NCBI GenBank assembly: GCA_001603075.1
Contig: LVBB01000016.1
Location: forward strand, 394,829 to 458,828
DNA: 64,000 nt
Direction of reading: 5' to 3'
From: Phycisphaerales bacterium Planc_01
GTDB taxonomy: Bacteria; Planctomycetota; Phycisphaerae; Sedimentisphaerales; Anaerobacaceae
Both the position numbers and the translations under genes were made by a program. This document shows positions 17,962 through 26,971 of this stretch, one piece after another. The stretch's first letter is position 1. Every line of letters begins with the position of its first letter. The notes beneath the pieces are model-generated. The model was not told the DNA's origin. It was given only the letters and a program-made list of their open reading frames with translations, and did no database searches.

Positions 17962-19338
17962 TCAGACCTTCATTTCCAGCGGACCCCAACCCGCGCGCGG
18001 TTCGCGCCACGCCAGAGCGTTGATCGCCGGGTCGCTGGTGATCTCGCCCGCTTCGTTGAGCTCGAGCTTCTTGCCCGCACGGGCACAGAGGTTGCCGAGT
18101 TGAATGTTGGCGGCCATGGGACCGGAATAGCTGAAGTTCGACTGGCTGAACTCGCGCGGCTTCTCGCCCCGGCAGGCCATGAAGAACTCCTTGTGATGGC
18201 CGGGAGAGCGTTCGAGCAGTTGCGGCGGGCGACCGAACTCCTTGCGCCGGGCCTCGGGAATAATCAATGGGGTTTCCCAGTAATCGCCATTGACCAGCAT
18301 CTTGCCCTTGCTGCCGATGATCAGGTTTCCGGTTCTCGGCAGTTGGCGTCCATCAACTTCGAGTTCCTCAGGGGTATCCGGCATGAAGGGCCTGCCGTTC
18401 CCGTCCACGCCCTCGTACCAGAAGGTCTTGAACCCGGGCCGGCCATCTTTGGCGCGGTAGGTGCTCTTGACCACCATCCCGGCGGGCCACTGATCCTTGA
18501 CGGGACCGGTCATGATGAACGGCTCAGCGGTGGCCGCGTAGCCCGGATTCATGATCGAGTAGATCCCGTCGGTCGTGTGGCAGGCCATATCGCCCAGAGC
18601 ACCGGAGCCGAAATCGACCACGCCTCGCCAGTTGAAATCGTGGTAAGCCCGGTTGCCCTTGTACGGACGCATGGGGGCCGGTCCGATCCAGGCATCCCAG
18701 TCCAGCGTCTCGGGGACCGGATCCGATCCTTCCGGCCGGTCGCCACCCTGGGGCCAGATCGGACGGTTCGTCCAGGTATGGAACTCCTTGATGTCGCCGA
18801 CGGCGCCGGCCTTGACGTACTCGTATGCCAGCCGCCATCCGTTCCCCGCATGCCCTTGGTTGCCCTGCTGCGTGACGACCTTGGGATTCTTGGCATAGGC
18901 GGCCGCCAGAAGCTGCGCCTCGCGAACCGACCAGGTCAGCGGCTTCTCCGTGTAGCAGTGAATGCCCATCGACACGGCGGTCATCGACGGAGCAAAATGG
19001 GTGTGGTCGGGCGTCGCCACGAAGACCACGTCGAGGTTCTTCCCGTGGTTCTCGAACACCTTGCGCCAATCCGTGTAACCCTTCGCCTGTTCCCAGCCCT
19101 TCCTTTCCAATACGCCGCCCCACCGACCCTTGTCGGTCTCGGCGAAGGCAATGCACTGGCAGCCTTCTTCATAGGCCTCACCGGTATGGGCTCCGGCCCG
19201 TCCGCCCACGGCGATGAATCCTACCTGGAGCTTCTCGTTGAGCCCCTGGGCCCGGATGAGGCTCGGGAAACCGATCGCGGATACGGCTCCGAACGCAGCC
19301 GTGCGTTTGACAAACTGACGACGTGTGATGTTCGACAT
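17962..19338 (-). CDS. TAT-exported Gfo/Idh/MocA oxidoreductase, array member 7 (duplicate copy B)
   Basis: A 458-residue tandem duplicate of the gene at 16524-17897. It begins with the same residues (SNITRRQFVKRTAAFGAV) and ends with the same residues (WGPLEMKV). ATG 19338 is chosen because its ribosome site (AAGGAGCCAAGCTC) is identical to that of copy A; upstream in-frame codons run into the next gene. Motif differences from copy A include VGGRAGAH, DKGRWGGVLERKG, DWDAWIGPAPM and a changed loop around residues 225-235 (GNRAYHDF for KGVYHSF), close to the expected substrate side of the C-terminal domain. All catalytic motifs (YTEKPLTW, LGDMACH) are intact. Confidence 0.87.
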   Translation of the reverse strand: MSNITRRQFVKRTAAFGAVSAIGFPSLIRAQGLNEKLQVGFIAVGGRAGAHTGEAYEEGCQCIAFAETDKGRWGGVLERKGWEQAKGYTDWRKVFENHGKNLDVVFVATPDHTHFAPSMTAVSMGIHCYTEKPLTWSVREAQLLAAAYAKNPKVVTQQGNQGHAGNGWRLAYEYVKAGAVGDIKEFHTWTNRPIWPQGGDRPEGSDPVPETLDWDAWIGPAPMRPYKGNRAYHDFNWRGVVDFGSGALGDMACHTTDGIYSIMNPGYAATAEPFIMTGPVKDQWPAGMVVKSTYRAKDGRPGFKTFWYEGVDGNGRPFMPDTPEELEVDGRQLPRTGNLIIGSKGKMLVNGDYWETPLIIPEARRKEFGRPPQLLERSPGHHKEFFMACRGEKPREFSQSNFSYSGPMAANIQLGNLCARAGKKLELNEAGEITSDPAINALAWREPRAGWGPLEMKV

Positions 19339-19384
19339 GAGCTTGGCTCCTTCACTTCGGGTGAATAACAGATCGATGTCTAAG

Positions 19385-20767
19385 TTACAGAGACCACCCC
19401 TCGCGGAACACCGGACGCACATAGGCGTTGGCTTCCTCGTCGTTGGTGACCTTCATGTTCTCGCCGTCCCATTCGAGCTTCTTGCCCGGGTTCAGCACGG
19501 CCAGGTTACCCATCACCACGGTCTCGGTAAACGGACCGGAGTAGTCGAAGCTGGAACTGGCCGCCGGACCGCCTTTGCATGCCCGCACCCAGTCCTGCTC
19601 GTGGCCGCCCGGGCCGTTCTCGATGCGAGGGATGCTCTTGGCCGGTCGCGTGTAGGCCCGCATCTTCGTCTCGGGAATGATCCGCGCGTTCTCGCTGTAG
19701 GTCCCGCACATGATCTTGCCTTTGGTGCCGACGAAGATCGAGCCGCTCTCGGGAATCTTGCGCCCGGGTTCGAGATCGTCGGGCCGCTGTGGCAGGATGC
19801 CACCGTCGTACCAGTGCAGCTTCACCGGGACCATGCCCTCGCGGGCCGGGAACTGATAGTGCACGACTTCTGCGGTCGGATACGTCTCCTTGTTCTCGAA
19901 CCGCGTCCACATCGTCGGCACTTCGTACGAGTGGCTGGCCTCCACGCTGACGGGATACTTGAGCTTCAGCGCCCAGAAGGCGGCGTCCATCACGTGACAG
20001 CCCATGTCCCCCAGCGCCCCGGCACCGAAGTCGATCCATGCACGCCAATTGAACGGAAGGTACGTCGGGTGATACGGCCGCATCGGCGATGGACCGATCC
20101 AGAGGTCCCAGTCCAGCGTCTCGGGCACGGGCGGGGTGTCCTTCGGCCGATCCAGGCCCTGCGGCCATACCGGACGATTCGTCCAGCAATGCACTTCGTG
20201 GACGTCGCCGATCGCGCCGTCCCAGATCCACTCGCAGAGCATCCGAACCTCCTCGCTCGAATGGCCCTGGTTGCCCATCTGCGTGGCGACCTTGTACTTC
20301 CGCGCCGCCTCGGTCAGCATGCGCGCCTCGTAGACGCTGCGGGTCAGCGGTTTTTGCACGTAGACGTGCTTGCCCCGCTGCATCGCCGCCATCGCCACCA
20401 CCGCGTGCGTATGGTCGGGCGTGGCGACGATCACCGCATCGATGTCCTTCTGCTCGTCGAGCATCTTGCGGTAATCGTTCCAGGTTCTGGCTTTGGGATA
20501 CCGCTTGAACACCTCGGCCGAATACGTCCAGTCCACATCGCACAGCGCGACGATGTTCTCGCTCTCGCAGGCACGGATGTTGTTCTGGCCCATGCCCCCG
20601 ATCCCGACGCCCGCGACGTTGAGCTTCTCACTCGGTGGGGTATGGCCCGGGCCGCCCAGGACCTGTCGCGGCACGAATGTCACCGCGGCCATCGCGGCGG
20701 CGGCCGTCCCCATGAAATCGCGACGGGACAACCTGCCGCTGTGCCCTTCTGCCGTTGCCTTCTTCAT
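19385..20767 (-). CDS. TAT-exported Gfo/Idh/MocA oxidoreductase, array member 8
   Basis: A 460-residue protein with TAT signal LSRRDFMGTAAAAMAAV, GVGIGGMGQN, ALCDVDWTYS, ATPDHTHAVV and the lysine motif VQKPLTRSV (Gln for Glu, and Val where most members have Cys). The C-terminal domain has DWDLWIGPSPM, NWRAWIDFGAGALGDMGCH and the end REGWSL. It resembles members 1-4 far more than the adjacent duplicate pair, so the array was not built by a single run of tandem copying. It starts 105 nt downstream of the secreted HEAT protein gene. Confidence 0.86.
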   Translation of the reverse strand: MKKATAEGHSGRLSRRDFMGTAAAAMAAVTFVPRQVLGGPGHTPPSEKLNVAGVGIGGMGQNNIRACESENIVALCDVDWTYSAEVFKRYPKARTWNDYRKMLDEQKDIDAVIVATPDHTHAVVAMAAMQRGKHVYVQKPLTRSVYEARMLTEAARKYKVATQMGNQGHSSEEVRMLCEWIWDGAIGDVHEVHCWTNRPVWPQGLDRPKDTPPVPETLDWDLWIGPSPMRPYHPTYLPFNWRAWIDFGAGALGDMGCHVMDAAFWALKLKYPVSVEASHSYEVPTMWTRFENKETYPTAEVVHYQFPAREGMVPVKLHWYDGGILPQRPDDLEPGRKIPESGSIFVGTKGKIMCGTYSENARIIPETKMRAYTRPAKSIPRIENGPGGHEQDWVRACKGGPAASSSFDYSGPFTETVVMGNLAVLNPGKKLEWDGENMKVTNDEEANAYVRPVFREGWSL

Positions 20768-20872
20768 TCCCTGATCCCTTTTCTGACAATTCGCTCGCCG
20801 ATCGAGGACATTGTCCCCATCGGAACATCACACCACAGGCTCGGTCATCCGCCGAGACGACGGCCACCACCC

Positions 20873-22249
20873 TTACGGGGTCGCGGTCCCATCGATCACC
20901 CCCTGCGCCTGCTCGCGCAGAGTCTCATTCTTCGTATTCCTGACCACTCTGGCAAGCAGCTCGCGGCACTCCTGCCGATGGGCATCCTGAATCTTCTCCG
21001 CAATCCGGACGACGGCCGACTCGGCCTCCACCTGAAGTGCCGCGTCATCCAGATACTGCGCGGCCATCTGCAGGGCCTGCAATGTCCCTGCGCCGCCCAG
21101 ACCGGCAAGCACGCGTTTCTTCTCGATGGCGTTGGGAGCCAGCTCCATCGCCTTGGCGTACAGCGCGACCGTCTCTTCGGCCGACCGGTCGCTCGGCGAG
21201 TCGAGCAGACGCACGAAACCTCGCAGCGAAAGGACCTTGTGCACGGGATTGTCGCTGGTCTGCGCTACCTGAAGCAGGTCGTCGACCGGTTCCGGCGTCG
21301 GCCAATCCGACAGGGCCCGAATCGCCGCGTCCCGAAGCTCCGCCTCCGGACGGGCCAAGGCTGCACGCAAAGCTGCCAGCGCGCTGTTGTCGCCGATCCG
21401 ACCGAGCATGCGAAGCAGCGAAGCCCGAGCGGCGGTCTTCTCGGTGTTGGGCAGAACCGCCAGAACGCAAGCCGCACGCCGACTCGGGTCTTCGATCTTG
21501 CGGGCGACGGCAGCCACAGTCCGCTCGCCCTCGTTGCGGTCCGACTCGCTTGTCAAAGTCAGCGTCAGATCGATCAGGGCCGGCAGAGTCTTCGGATCGG
21601 CGACGATCCGCAAGACCTTCAGCGATTCCAACCGGACCTTTCGATCGCTGTCGCCGGCCGCCTGCAGCAGAGAGGCCACTCCATCGACAATGTTGCGTTC
21701 GCCGACCGCGCGGATCAATTCGACTCTGACCGCGGCGTCGGCCGTCTTGAGACCATCGAGAATCGTGGGGTTCACGTCGGGCCCGCGCAGTCGATAGAGG
21801 CTGTCTCTGGCGGCCTTCTGCTCCTGCCCGCCACTGCGAGCGGCCCGTGGCGCCAGCATGGAAATCTGCTCCGCTCCCCCCAACTGGCCGACGGCCCGCA
21901 GGGCGGCGATGCGCACCGATTCATCCTGGGCCCCGGCTGCCTCGGCGACCGCCGGCAACGCCGTCGCATCGCCGCGGTCCGCCAAAGTCGAGAGCAACTG
22001 GACCTGGACCGCAGGAGACAGCTTGGGGAGTTCCTCGGCCAGCGACCGGGTGATCGCCTCACCCGGGATATCCCGCACGATGGCGATGGCGCCGGCCTGC
22101 CGCTGGGGATCTCCACTGCGAAGCTCGTCGATCACCAGATCGATCACTTCCTGGTGTGCATCACCGGCCACCACACGGTGGGGCCCCGCCAGAGCGGCCA
22201 CAACGACCAGAACCAGCACCAAGCCGTTTCTCTTCAAAGACAACCTCAT
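20873..22249 (-). CDS. Secreted HEAT-repeat protein
   Basis: A 458-residue exported protein: signal peptide (residues 1-29, hydrophobic LVLVLVVVAALAG, cleavage near VVAGDA), then continuous HEAT-like alpha-solenoid repeats of about 30-35 residues (for example AVRVELIRAVGERNI, KVRLESLKVLRIVADP, ELRDAAIRALSDWP). No catalytic domain is visible. Such solenoids are binding scaffolds and in planctomycetes often occur beside ThuA and Gfo/Idh/MocA genes. It lies between the ThuA-HEAT gene and the oxidoreductase array, all on one strand. The start has a GGTGG element six bases upstream. Confidence 0.75.
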   Translation of the reverse strand: MRLSLKRNGLVLVLVVVAALAGPHRVVAGDAHQEVIDLVIDELRSGDPQRQAGAIAIVRDIPGEAITRSLAEELPKLSPAVQVQLLSTLADRGDATALPAVAEAAGAQDESVRIAALRAVGQLGGAEQISMLAPRAARSGGQEQKAARDSLYRLRGPDVNPTILDGLKTADAAVRVELIRAVGERNIVDGVASLLQAAGDSDRKVRLESLKVLRIVADPKTLPALIDLTLTLTSESDRNEGERTVAAVARKIEDPSRRAACVLAVLPNTEKTAARASLLRMLGRIGDNSALAALRAALARPEAELRDAAIRALSDWPTPEPVDDLLQVAQTSDNPVHKVLSLRGFVRLLDSPSDRSAEETVALYAKAMELAPNAIEKKRVLAGLGGAGTLQALQMAAQYLDDAALQVEAESAVVRIAEKIQDAHRQECRELLARVVRNTKNETLREQAQGVIDGTATP

Positions 22250-22295
22250 CTATACCACCCTAAATCGAGATCGGCATTCCATTCTTGCGCTCCCG

Positions 22296-22331
22296 CGCCT
22301 GAGGCGGCGCCTCTCGGCCCAACCTCAGGCG
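22296..22331. terminator. Intergenic hairpin after the ThuA-HEAT gene
   Basis: CGCCTGAGG and CCTCAGGCG form a perfect 9-bp stem with an 18-nt GC-rich loop, 17 nt after the stop at 22348. No U-run follows, so it may be a processing or stability hairpin. Confidence 0.45.
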
Positions 22332-22347
22332 AGAGTGTCATTCGTGA

Positions 22348-23982
22348 CTACCTGTTCGGATTGCCGGCGGCGTTGAGCATCCCGCGCAGAGCGGCGGTCC
22401 GAATCAGTTGCGGCACGCCCGCCTTGTTCAGCTCACGATACATCTTCAGCGCGCCGGCCCTGTCGCCTTCGACCACCATCTGGTCGGCGCATCGCAGGCA
22501 CGCGTCATAGGCAACCATCTTCAGCCTGTCGGGCGCGCTGTCCTTGACCTTGTCGAGCACGGCGGCCGCATCGGCCCCGCCGATCTTGCCCAAGGCGCTG
22601 ATCGCCGCACCGGCCAACAGCGGATCGGAGGCGGTCGCCAGCTTGCCGACCTCGCCGGCCGCACCGCGATAGCCACGCTCGCCCAGCGAGTTGACCACGC
22701 CGATCTTGGCCTTGCCTTCGGCCTTGGGAAGGGCCGCAAGCAGCGCCTTGTCGGCGGCATCGCCCGGAATGCGCTCCAGCGCGTACCGTGCCATGTCGGA
22801 AAGCTTCTCATCGATCAGCATGGAGGCCAGCACCGGCACGGACTGGTCGCTCCCGATGATGCTCAGCTCGCGGCAAACATATTGCTTGCCCGCGTACTTC
22901 GCATCGGATTGCAGCACGCCCAGCAGACCCTTCTCAATGGCCTTCAGCTCGTCCGTCTTGCCGTACGCCTGGCGGATCTTGTCGCTCAGGGTCGTCAAGG
23001 CCTCCCGGCTGTCCCCGAAGTCGTACGTCTTGACCTTCGCCAACAACTGGTCCATCTCCGAACCTGCTCCACCGCCGGCGGCCGGTTTCGGTGTCGTATC
23101 GACCTTGAGGTCCCCGGCCGCGAACTGAATGCCGAGCAGCAGATGCTCGAGGATCGTCGGATTCATGAAGACCGGATCGTTGTGCCCCAGCGAACAGTAG
23201 AACATGCGGCCCTTGCCCCAGTCCTTGATCCACGTGATGCCGGTGTCCTCATCTCCCTCGCGCACGCCCTTGGTGTTCCGCGTCGTTTCGTCGCTCAAGT
23301 CCAGGCTCATCAGAACGAACTGCTTCTCGCGCGAATACAGCGGCGGGTCGGTCCGGTAGATCTCATCGCTGAGCTTGAAGCCCTGCCCCTTGAACGGCGC
23401 CATCAGCGGATGATCGGGATGATCGATCTTGAAAGCCCAGGTCCCGGGGGCGTTCCAGGGATGGCCGGTGAACTTGTTGCCCATCATCTCCATGCCTTCG
23501 GGCCATTCGTAGAAATTGTCGGCGGCGGCGTGGAGGCCGACGAGTCCCTTGCCGCTCTTGACGAAGTCCATCAGGGCCTCGCATCGCTCGGGCGTGGTCT
23601 CGGGATTGAACTTCAGGCTCGTCGAGTTGTTCAGGCAGATGATGTCGAACTCTTTGAGTCTGTCGGCTGTGAACACCGAGTAATCGTCCGTGACGTGCGT
23701 CACCTCGAACGCCCCGGTCTTCTCGCCCATGATCTCCAGCGCTTTGTTCGCCACCGGGATCACCGTGTGAAAGAAGGTCTCGCAGCGCCAGAACACGAGC
23801 ATCTTGCGGGGTTTCTCGGGGGTCACGGCCGCCTTGGTCGGCATGGCCGCTGCGATCCTGGCGATCTCCTCATCCTTCAACTGCCGCAGCTCCTTCGGCG
23901 ACTGGGCCCACAGCGGACCCGCCAGCATCGCGACACAAAAGCCGGCCATCAGTACGGCGGCGATACCCTTCGATCGAATCAT
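22348..23982 (-). CDS. Secreted ThuA domain-HEAT repeat fusion
   Basis: A 544-residue exported protein. Signal peptide 1-27 (SKGIAAVLMAGFCVAMLAG, cleavage after LWAQ). Residues about 60-300 are a ThuA (trehalose-utilisation, class-I glutamine-amidotransferase-like) domain with MLVFWRCETFFHTVIP, ICLNNSTSLKF, GKGLVGLHAAADNFYEWPEG and MFYCSLGHNDPVF. Residues about 330-540 are HEAT-like repeats. ThuA proteins are linked to oxidation or isomerisation of disaccharides; the exact reaction of secreted ones is not settled. ATG 23982 has AAGGAG seven bases upstream. Position between two oxidoreductase blocks ties it to the same catabolic locus. Confidence 0.82.
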   Translation of the reverse strand: MIRSKGIAAVLMAGFCVAMLAGPLWAQSPKELRQLKDEEIARIAAAMPTKAAVTPEKPRKMLVFWRCETFFHTVIPVANKALEIMGEKTGAFEVTHVTDDYSVFTADRLKEFDIICLNNSTSLKFNPETTPERCEALMDFVKSGKGLVGLHAAADNFYEWPEGMEMMGNKFTGHPWNAPGTWAFKIDHPDHPLMAPFKGQGFKLSDEIYRTDPPLYSREKQFVLMSLDLSDETTRNTKGVREGDEDTGITWIKDWGKGRMFYCSLGHNDPVFMNPTILEHLLLGIQFAAGDLKVDTTPKPAAGGGAGSEMDQLLAKVKTYDFGDSREALTTLSDKIRQAYGKTDELKAIEKGLLGVLQSDAKYAGKQYVCRELSIIGSDQSVPVLASMLIDEKLSDMARYALERIPGDAADKALLAALPKAEGKAKIGVVNSLGERGYRGAAGEVGKLATASDPLLAGAAISALGKIGGADAAAVLDKVKDSAPDRLKMVAYDACLRCADQMVVEGDRAGALKMYRELNKAGVPQLIRTAALRGMLNAAGNPNR

Positions 23983-24006
23983 GTCAGCTCCTTTCTTCAA
24001 AAGTCT

Positions 24007-24096
24007 GAGGTTTGACGTTTGAGGTTTGAAGCGAAGAGGACGGGGCATGATGCGAACCCTGCAACTTCGCACTTCAAACTCCACACTTCAAACTCC
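24007..24096. repeat. Inverted array of GGAGTTTGAAG-type units
   Basis: Two GAGGTTTGA-type units (24007-24015 and 24021-24031) face two perfect CTTCAAACTCC units (24072-24082 and 24086-24096). Together they form a long imperfect inverted repeat in the gap between an oxidoreductase stop codon (24098) and the ThuA-HEAT gene. On the minus strand the hairpin is followed by ACTTTTG, so it may also terminate transcription. Confidence 0.55.
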
Positions 24097-24097
24097 A

Positions 24098-25375
24098 TCA
24101 CAGATGCCACGGGGCCCGCATCGGGCGCGACAGCATCCGATTGGCCTCGGGGTCGTTCACGAATTCTTCTTTGTCCGGGTTCCAGCGCAGCTTGCGCTCC
24201 AGCCGCATGGCGATCTCGCCCAGCAGACCCACGCTGATCGAGCGATGGGCCACCTCGACGGGCGTGATCGTCTTCTGACGGGACTTGACGCAATCGAGAA
24301 AATTCTGTTGGTGGTCGCGGCTGTGGTACAGGCGAATCTCGTTGGGCCCGATCGCCTCGTTCCACAACTCCGCCGGGTTCGTCGCCTGCCGGCCGCGATC
24401 CACATGGACCCAGCCCTTCTCGCCGTACCACACGGTCCCCATGCCCTTGGGCACCAGCCGGTCGCTGGCAACCACCATCTCGACGTCGTTGGCATACCGG
24501 CAGGTGAACTTGTACTCGGTCGGCACGTCGTAGATGCCGTCTTTCGGATAAACGCCTCGACCTTCGATCTCGACCGGGCCGGTCTCATCGAGGCCCAGAC
24601 CCCAATGGGCGATATCAATGTGGTGGCCCGCCCAGTCGGTGAGCTGCCCCCCGGAATAATCCATGATCCAACGCCAGTCCCAATGAGAGACCCCACGGAA
24701 CGGCACCCACGGGGCCGGCCCAAGCCAGAAGTCCCAGTCCAGGTTCTCCGGGACCGGCTGCACCGCCTTGACCTCGCCGCCGCCGCCGGTCGGCAGGCCC
24801 ACCTCCACGCGAGTGACCTTGCCGATCCGCCCGTTGCGGACCAACTCGCACGCGTGGTGGAAGTTCCCTTGCGAACGCTGCCAACTGCCGGTCTGCCAAA
24901 TCCGGTCGTAGCGATGGACCGCCTCGACCATTCTCTTGCCTTCGGCAATCGTCCGCGCGAGCGGCTTTTCGCCATACATATCTTTGCCGGCCCGGGCCGC
25001 CATGATGACCGGGATGGAATGCCAATGGTCCGGCACCGCCAGCGACAAAGCATCGATATCGTCACGGGCGATCAGCTCGCGAAAGTCGTGATAGGCCGCA
25101 CAATCGCTGTTGCCATATTTCTCATCGACCCGCCGTTTGGCGCCCTCGCGATGTCCCTTGTCCACATCGCAGACCGCCAGCACCCTTGCATCGCCCTTGT
25201 TGAGGAAGCCGTTCATATTCCCCGAGCCCTGCGAGCCAACCCCGATACAACCCATCGTGATCCTGCCGCTCGGGGCCCCGGCGCCGAAAACCGACGACGG
25301 GACGATGTACGGAAACGCCACCGCACCGGCGGCCGTCCCCAGGAATTGACGACGCGATACACGTCTTTTTGTCAT
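24098..25375 (-). CDS. TAT-exported Gfo/Idh/MocA oxidoreductase (HHxDIAxW subgroup, copy 1)
   Basis: A 425-residue protein with TAT signal VSRRQFLGTAAGAVAFPYIV. Motifs: CIGVGSQGSGN, AVCDVDKGHR, AVPDHWHSIP, YGEKPLARTI, DWDFWLGPAPW, then GGQLTDWAGHHIDIAHWGLG where the main array has WWDFGTG-LGDMGCH. The C-terminus is RAPWHL. This subgroup is more like the widespread planctomycetal secreted dehydrogenases, and it pairs with the next gene upstream. ATG 25375 has GAGGAG eight bases upstream. The stop codon is immediately followed by an inverted repeat array. Confidence 0.87.
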   Translation of the reverse strand: MTKRRVSRRQFLGTAAGAVAFPYIVPSSVFGAGAPSGRITMGCIGVGSQGSGNMNGFLNKGDARVLAVCDVDKGHREGAKRRVDEKYGNSDCAAYHDFRELIARDDIDALSLAVPDHWHSIPVIMAARAGKDMYGEKPLARTIAEGKRMVEAVHRYDRIWQTGSWQRSQGNFHHACELVRNGRIGKVTRVEVGLPTGGGGEVKAVQPVPENLDWDFWLGPAPWVPFRGVSHWDWRWIMDYSGGQLTDWAGHHIDIAHWGLGLDETGPVEIEGRGVYPKDGIYDVPTEYKFTCRYANDVEMVVASDRLVPKGMGTVWYGEKGWVHVDRGRQATNPAELWNEAIGPNEIRLYHSRDHQQNFLDCVKSRQKTITPVEVAHRSISVGLLGEIAMRLERKLRWNPDKEEFVNDPEANRMLSRPMRAPWHL

Positions 25376-25427
25376 ACACGTTGCTCCTCACTCTCGCCGC
25401 AGAATGCGGCGGACTCCACGCCTTGGA

Positions 25428-26723
25428 TCAAAGATGCCATGGACTGCGATACCCTCGCGACAGAAGGCGGTTGGCTTCGTCGTCGCCGACGAACATCTCG
25501 CGCTCCGGGTCCCATTTCAGCGGCCGCTGAAGCTGGTATGCGATATTGCCCAGGTGACAGACCGTTACGGAACGGCACCCGGTCTCGATATCGCAGATCG
25601 GCCTCGTGCGCTTGCGAATCGCATCGAGCCAGTCCACATAGTGGTTGTTGCATTCGTACAGATGGATTTCCTCGGGACGGATCTTGACGTCCTTCAGTTC
25701 GTCGGGCCAGGTCTTCAGATAGCCGCGATTGGTCTCGACCTTGCCCTCGGTCCCGGCGAACAACACACCGTTGGCGTTGTCACGGACCATCGTCACGCCG
25801 TTGGCGTACTTGTACGTGAGCACCTTGTAGTCCTTGCCGTCCGGCGGAATGATCTCCACGGGGCCGCTCTCGTCCATCCCCAGGCCCCACTGCGCGATGT
25901 CGAAGTGGTGCGCGCCCCAGTCGGTCATGCCGCCGCCGCCGAACGCGCTGTGGTTGCGCCAGTTCGGGAACCCATCAAAGCTGATGTTTGGCGAGAGCTC
26001 CTCGTTATACGGCCGCCACAGCACCGGTCCCAACCACATGTCCCAGTCGAGATAGTCCGGCACGGGCTGCGCCGGCAGCGGCCGATCGCCGGGCGGGCCG
26101 CCAACGCCCACCGTGATGTGCTGAAGCTGTCCGATATAGCCGTTGCGGACCAACTCGCAGCCCAGACGGAAATGCCAGTCGGACCGCTGCATGCTACCGG
26201 TCTGAAAAACCCGGTCGTACTTGCGGACCGCATTGACCATCGCCCGCGCCTCGGCCACCGTCTGCGAAAGCGGTTTCTCGCAGTAGATGTCCTTGCCCGC
26301 CTTGCACGAATCGACGACGTGGACGGCATGCCAGTGGTCGGGCGTCGAGATCACAACGGCGTCGATGTCGCTGCGGGCCAGCAGATCCCGAAAGTCACCA
26401 TAGCTGTCGCAGCCTTTATAGGACTGCCCGCTCTTGCCGGCGTAGTGATCTTCGATGATCTTCTGGTTGCGCGCCAGCTTCAGCTTGTCCACATCGCAGG
26501 CGGCTACGACATGGGTGCCCGCCGAGTTCAGGAACGACCGTGTCAGGTGCTGGCTCTGCTTGCCGCACCCGATGAACCCCAGCGTGATCCGCTCGCTGGG
26601 CGGTGCCTGCCCCCCCTGGCCGAACACCGACGACGGCACGACATACGGAAATGCCATCGCCGCGACAGCAGCGCTCGCCGTCGTCCTGATGAAACCGCGC
26701 CGATCCATACGCACTTTTGTCAT
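25428..26723 (-). CDS. TAT-exported Gfo/Idh/MocA oxidoreductase (HHxDIAxW subgroup, copy 2)
   Basis: A 431-residue protein, start at ATG 26723 with GAGGG nine bases before it; longer in-frame extensions upstream are non-coding. TAT signal MDRRGFIRTTASAAVAAM, then FIGCGKQSQH, AACDVDKLKL, STPDHWHAVH, YCEKPLSQTV, DWDMWLGPVLW, GGGGMTDWGAHHFDIAQWGL and the end RSPWHL. It is the nearest relative in the window of the gene at 24098 and lies 52 nt upstream of it, so the pair is co-transcribed. The glycine loop (GCGKQS) departs from the usual GxGxxG third glycine, which may affect cofactor choice. Confidence 0.86.
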   Translation of the reverse strand: MTKVRMDRRGFIRTTASAAVAAMAFPYVVPSSVFGQGGQAPPSERITLGFIGCGKQSQHLTRSFLNSAGTHVVAACDVDKLKLARNQKIIEDHYAGKSGQSYKGCDSYGDFRDLLARSDIDAVVISTPDHWHAVHVVDSCKAGKDIYCEKPLSQTVAEARAMVNAVRKYDRVFQTGSMQRSDWHFRLGCELVRNGYIGQLQHITVGVGGPPGDRPLPAQPVPDYLDWDMWLGPVLWRPYNEELSPNISFDGFPNWRNHSAFGGGGMTDWGAHHFDIAQWGLGMDESGPVEIIPPDGKDYKVLTYKYANGVTMVRDNANGVLFAGTEGKVETNRGYLKTWPDELKDVKIRPEEIHLYECNNHYVDWLDAIRKRTRPICDIETGCRSVTVCHLGNIAYQLQRPLKWDPEREMFVGDDEANRLLSRGYRSPWHL

Positions 26724-26922
26724 CGAACTGCCCTCGTCTTTCGGTGAACCCTGCGGACGTTGCCGGCACCATGCCGCGCCGGTCCGTATGAATGTGACAC
26801 TGGATCGGCAGGATCGCTTCGGTCTCGGGCTGGAAACAAATGCGGTGCCGTAACCACCCTCCCGACGGATTGGCGCCATACCCCACCGCGCCGGATGCTC
26901 ATGCTGCTTCTCCTGCAACCGT

Positions 26923-26955
26923 CAGGGCCCGGACCCTTGAGAGGTCCAGGCCCTG
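26923..26955 (-). terminator. Hairpin after the TIM-barrel isomerase-like gene
   Basis: CAGGGCC-GGACC pairs with GGTCC-GGCCCTG around a 7-nt loop: 12 bp with one mismatch, 17 nt past the stop at 26972. No U-run follows on the minus strand, so the terminator call is moderate. Confidence 0.5.
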
Positions 26956-26971
26956 CGGAAGTCGGTCCTGA

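Noticed and set aside
19325-22510. 1061-codon plus-strand open frame
   Set aside because: It runs antisense through an oxidoreductase, the HEAT gene and intergenic hairpins. Length alone reflects high GC content.
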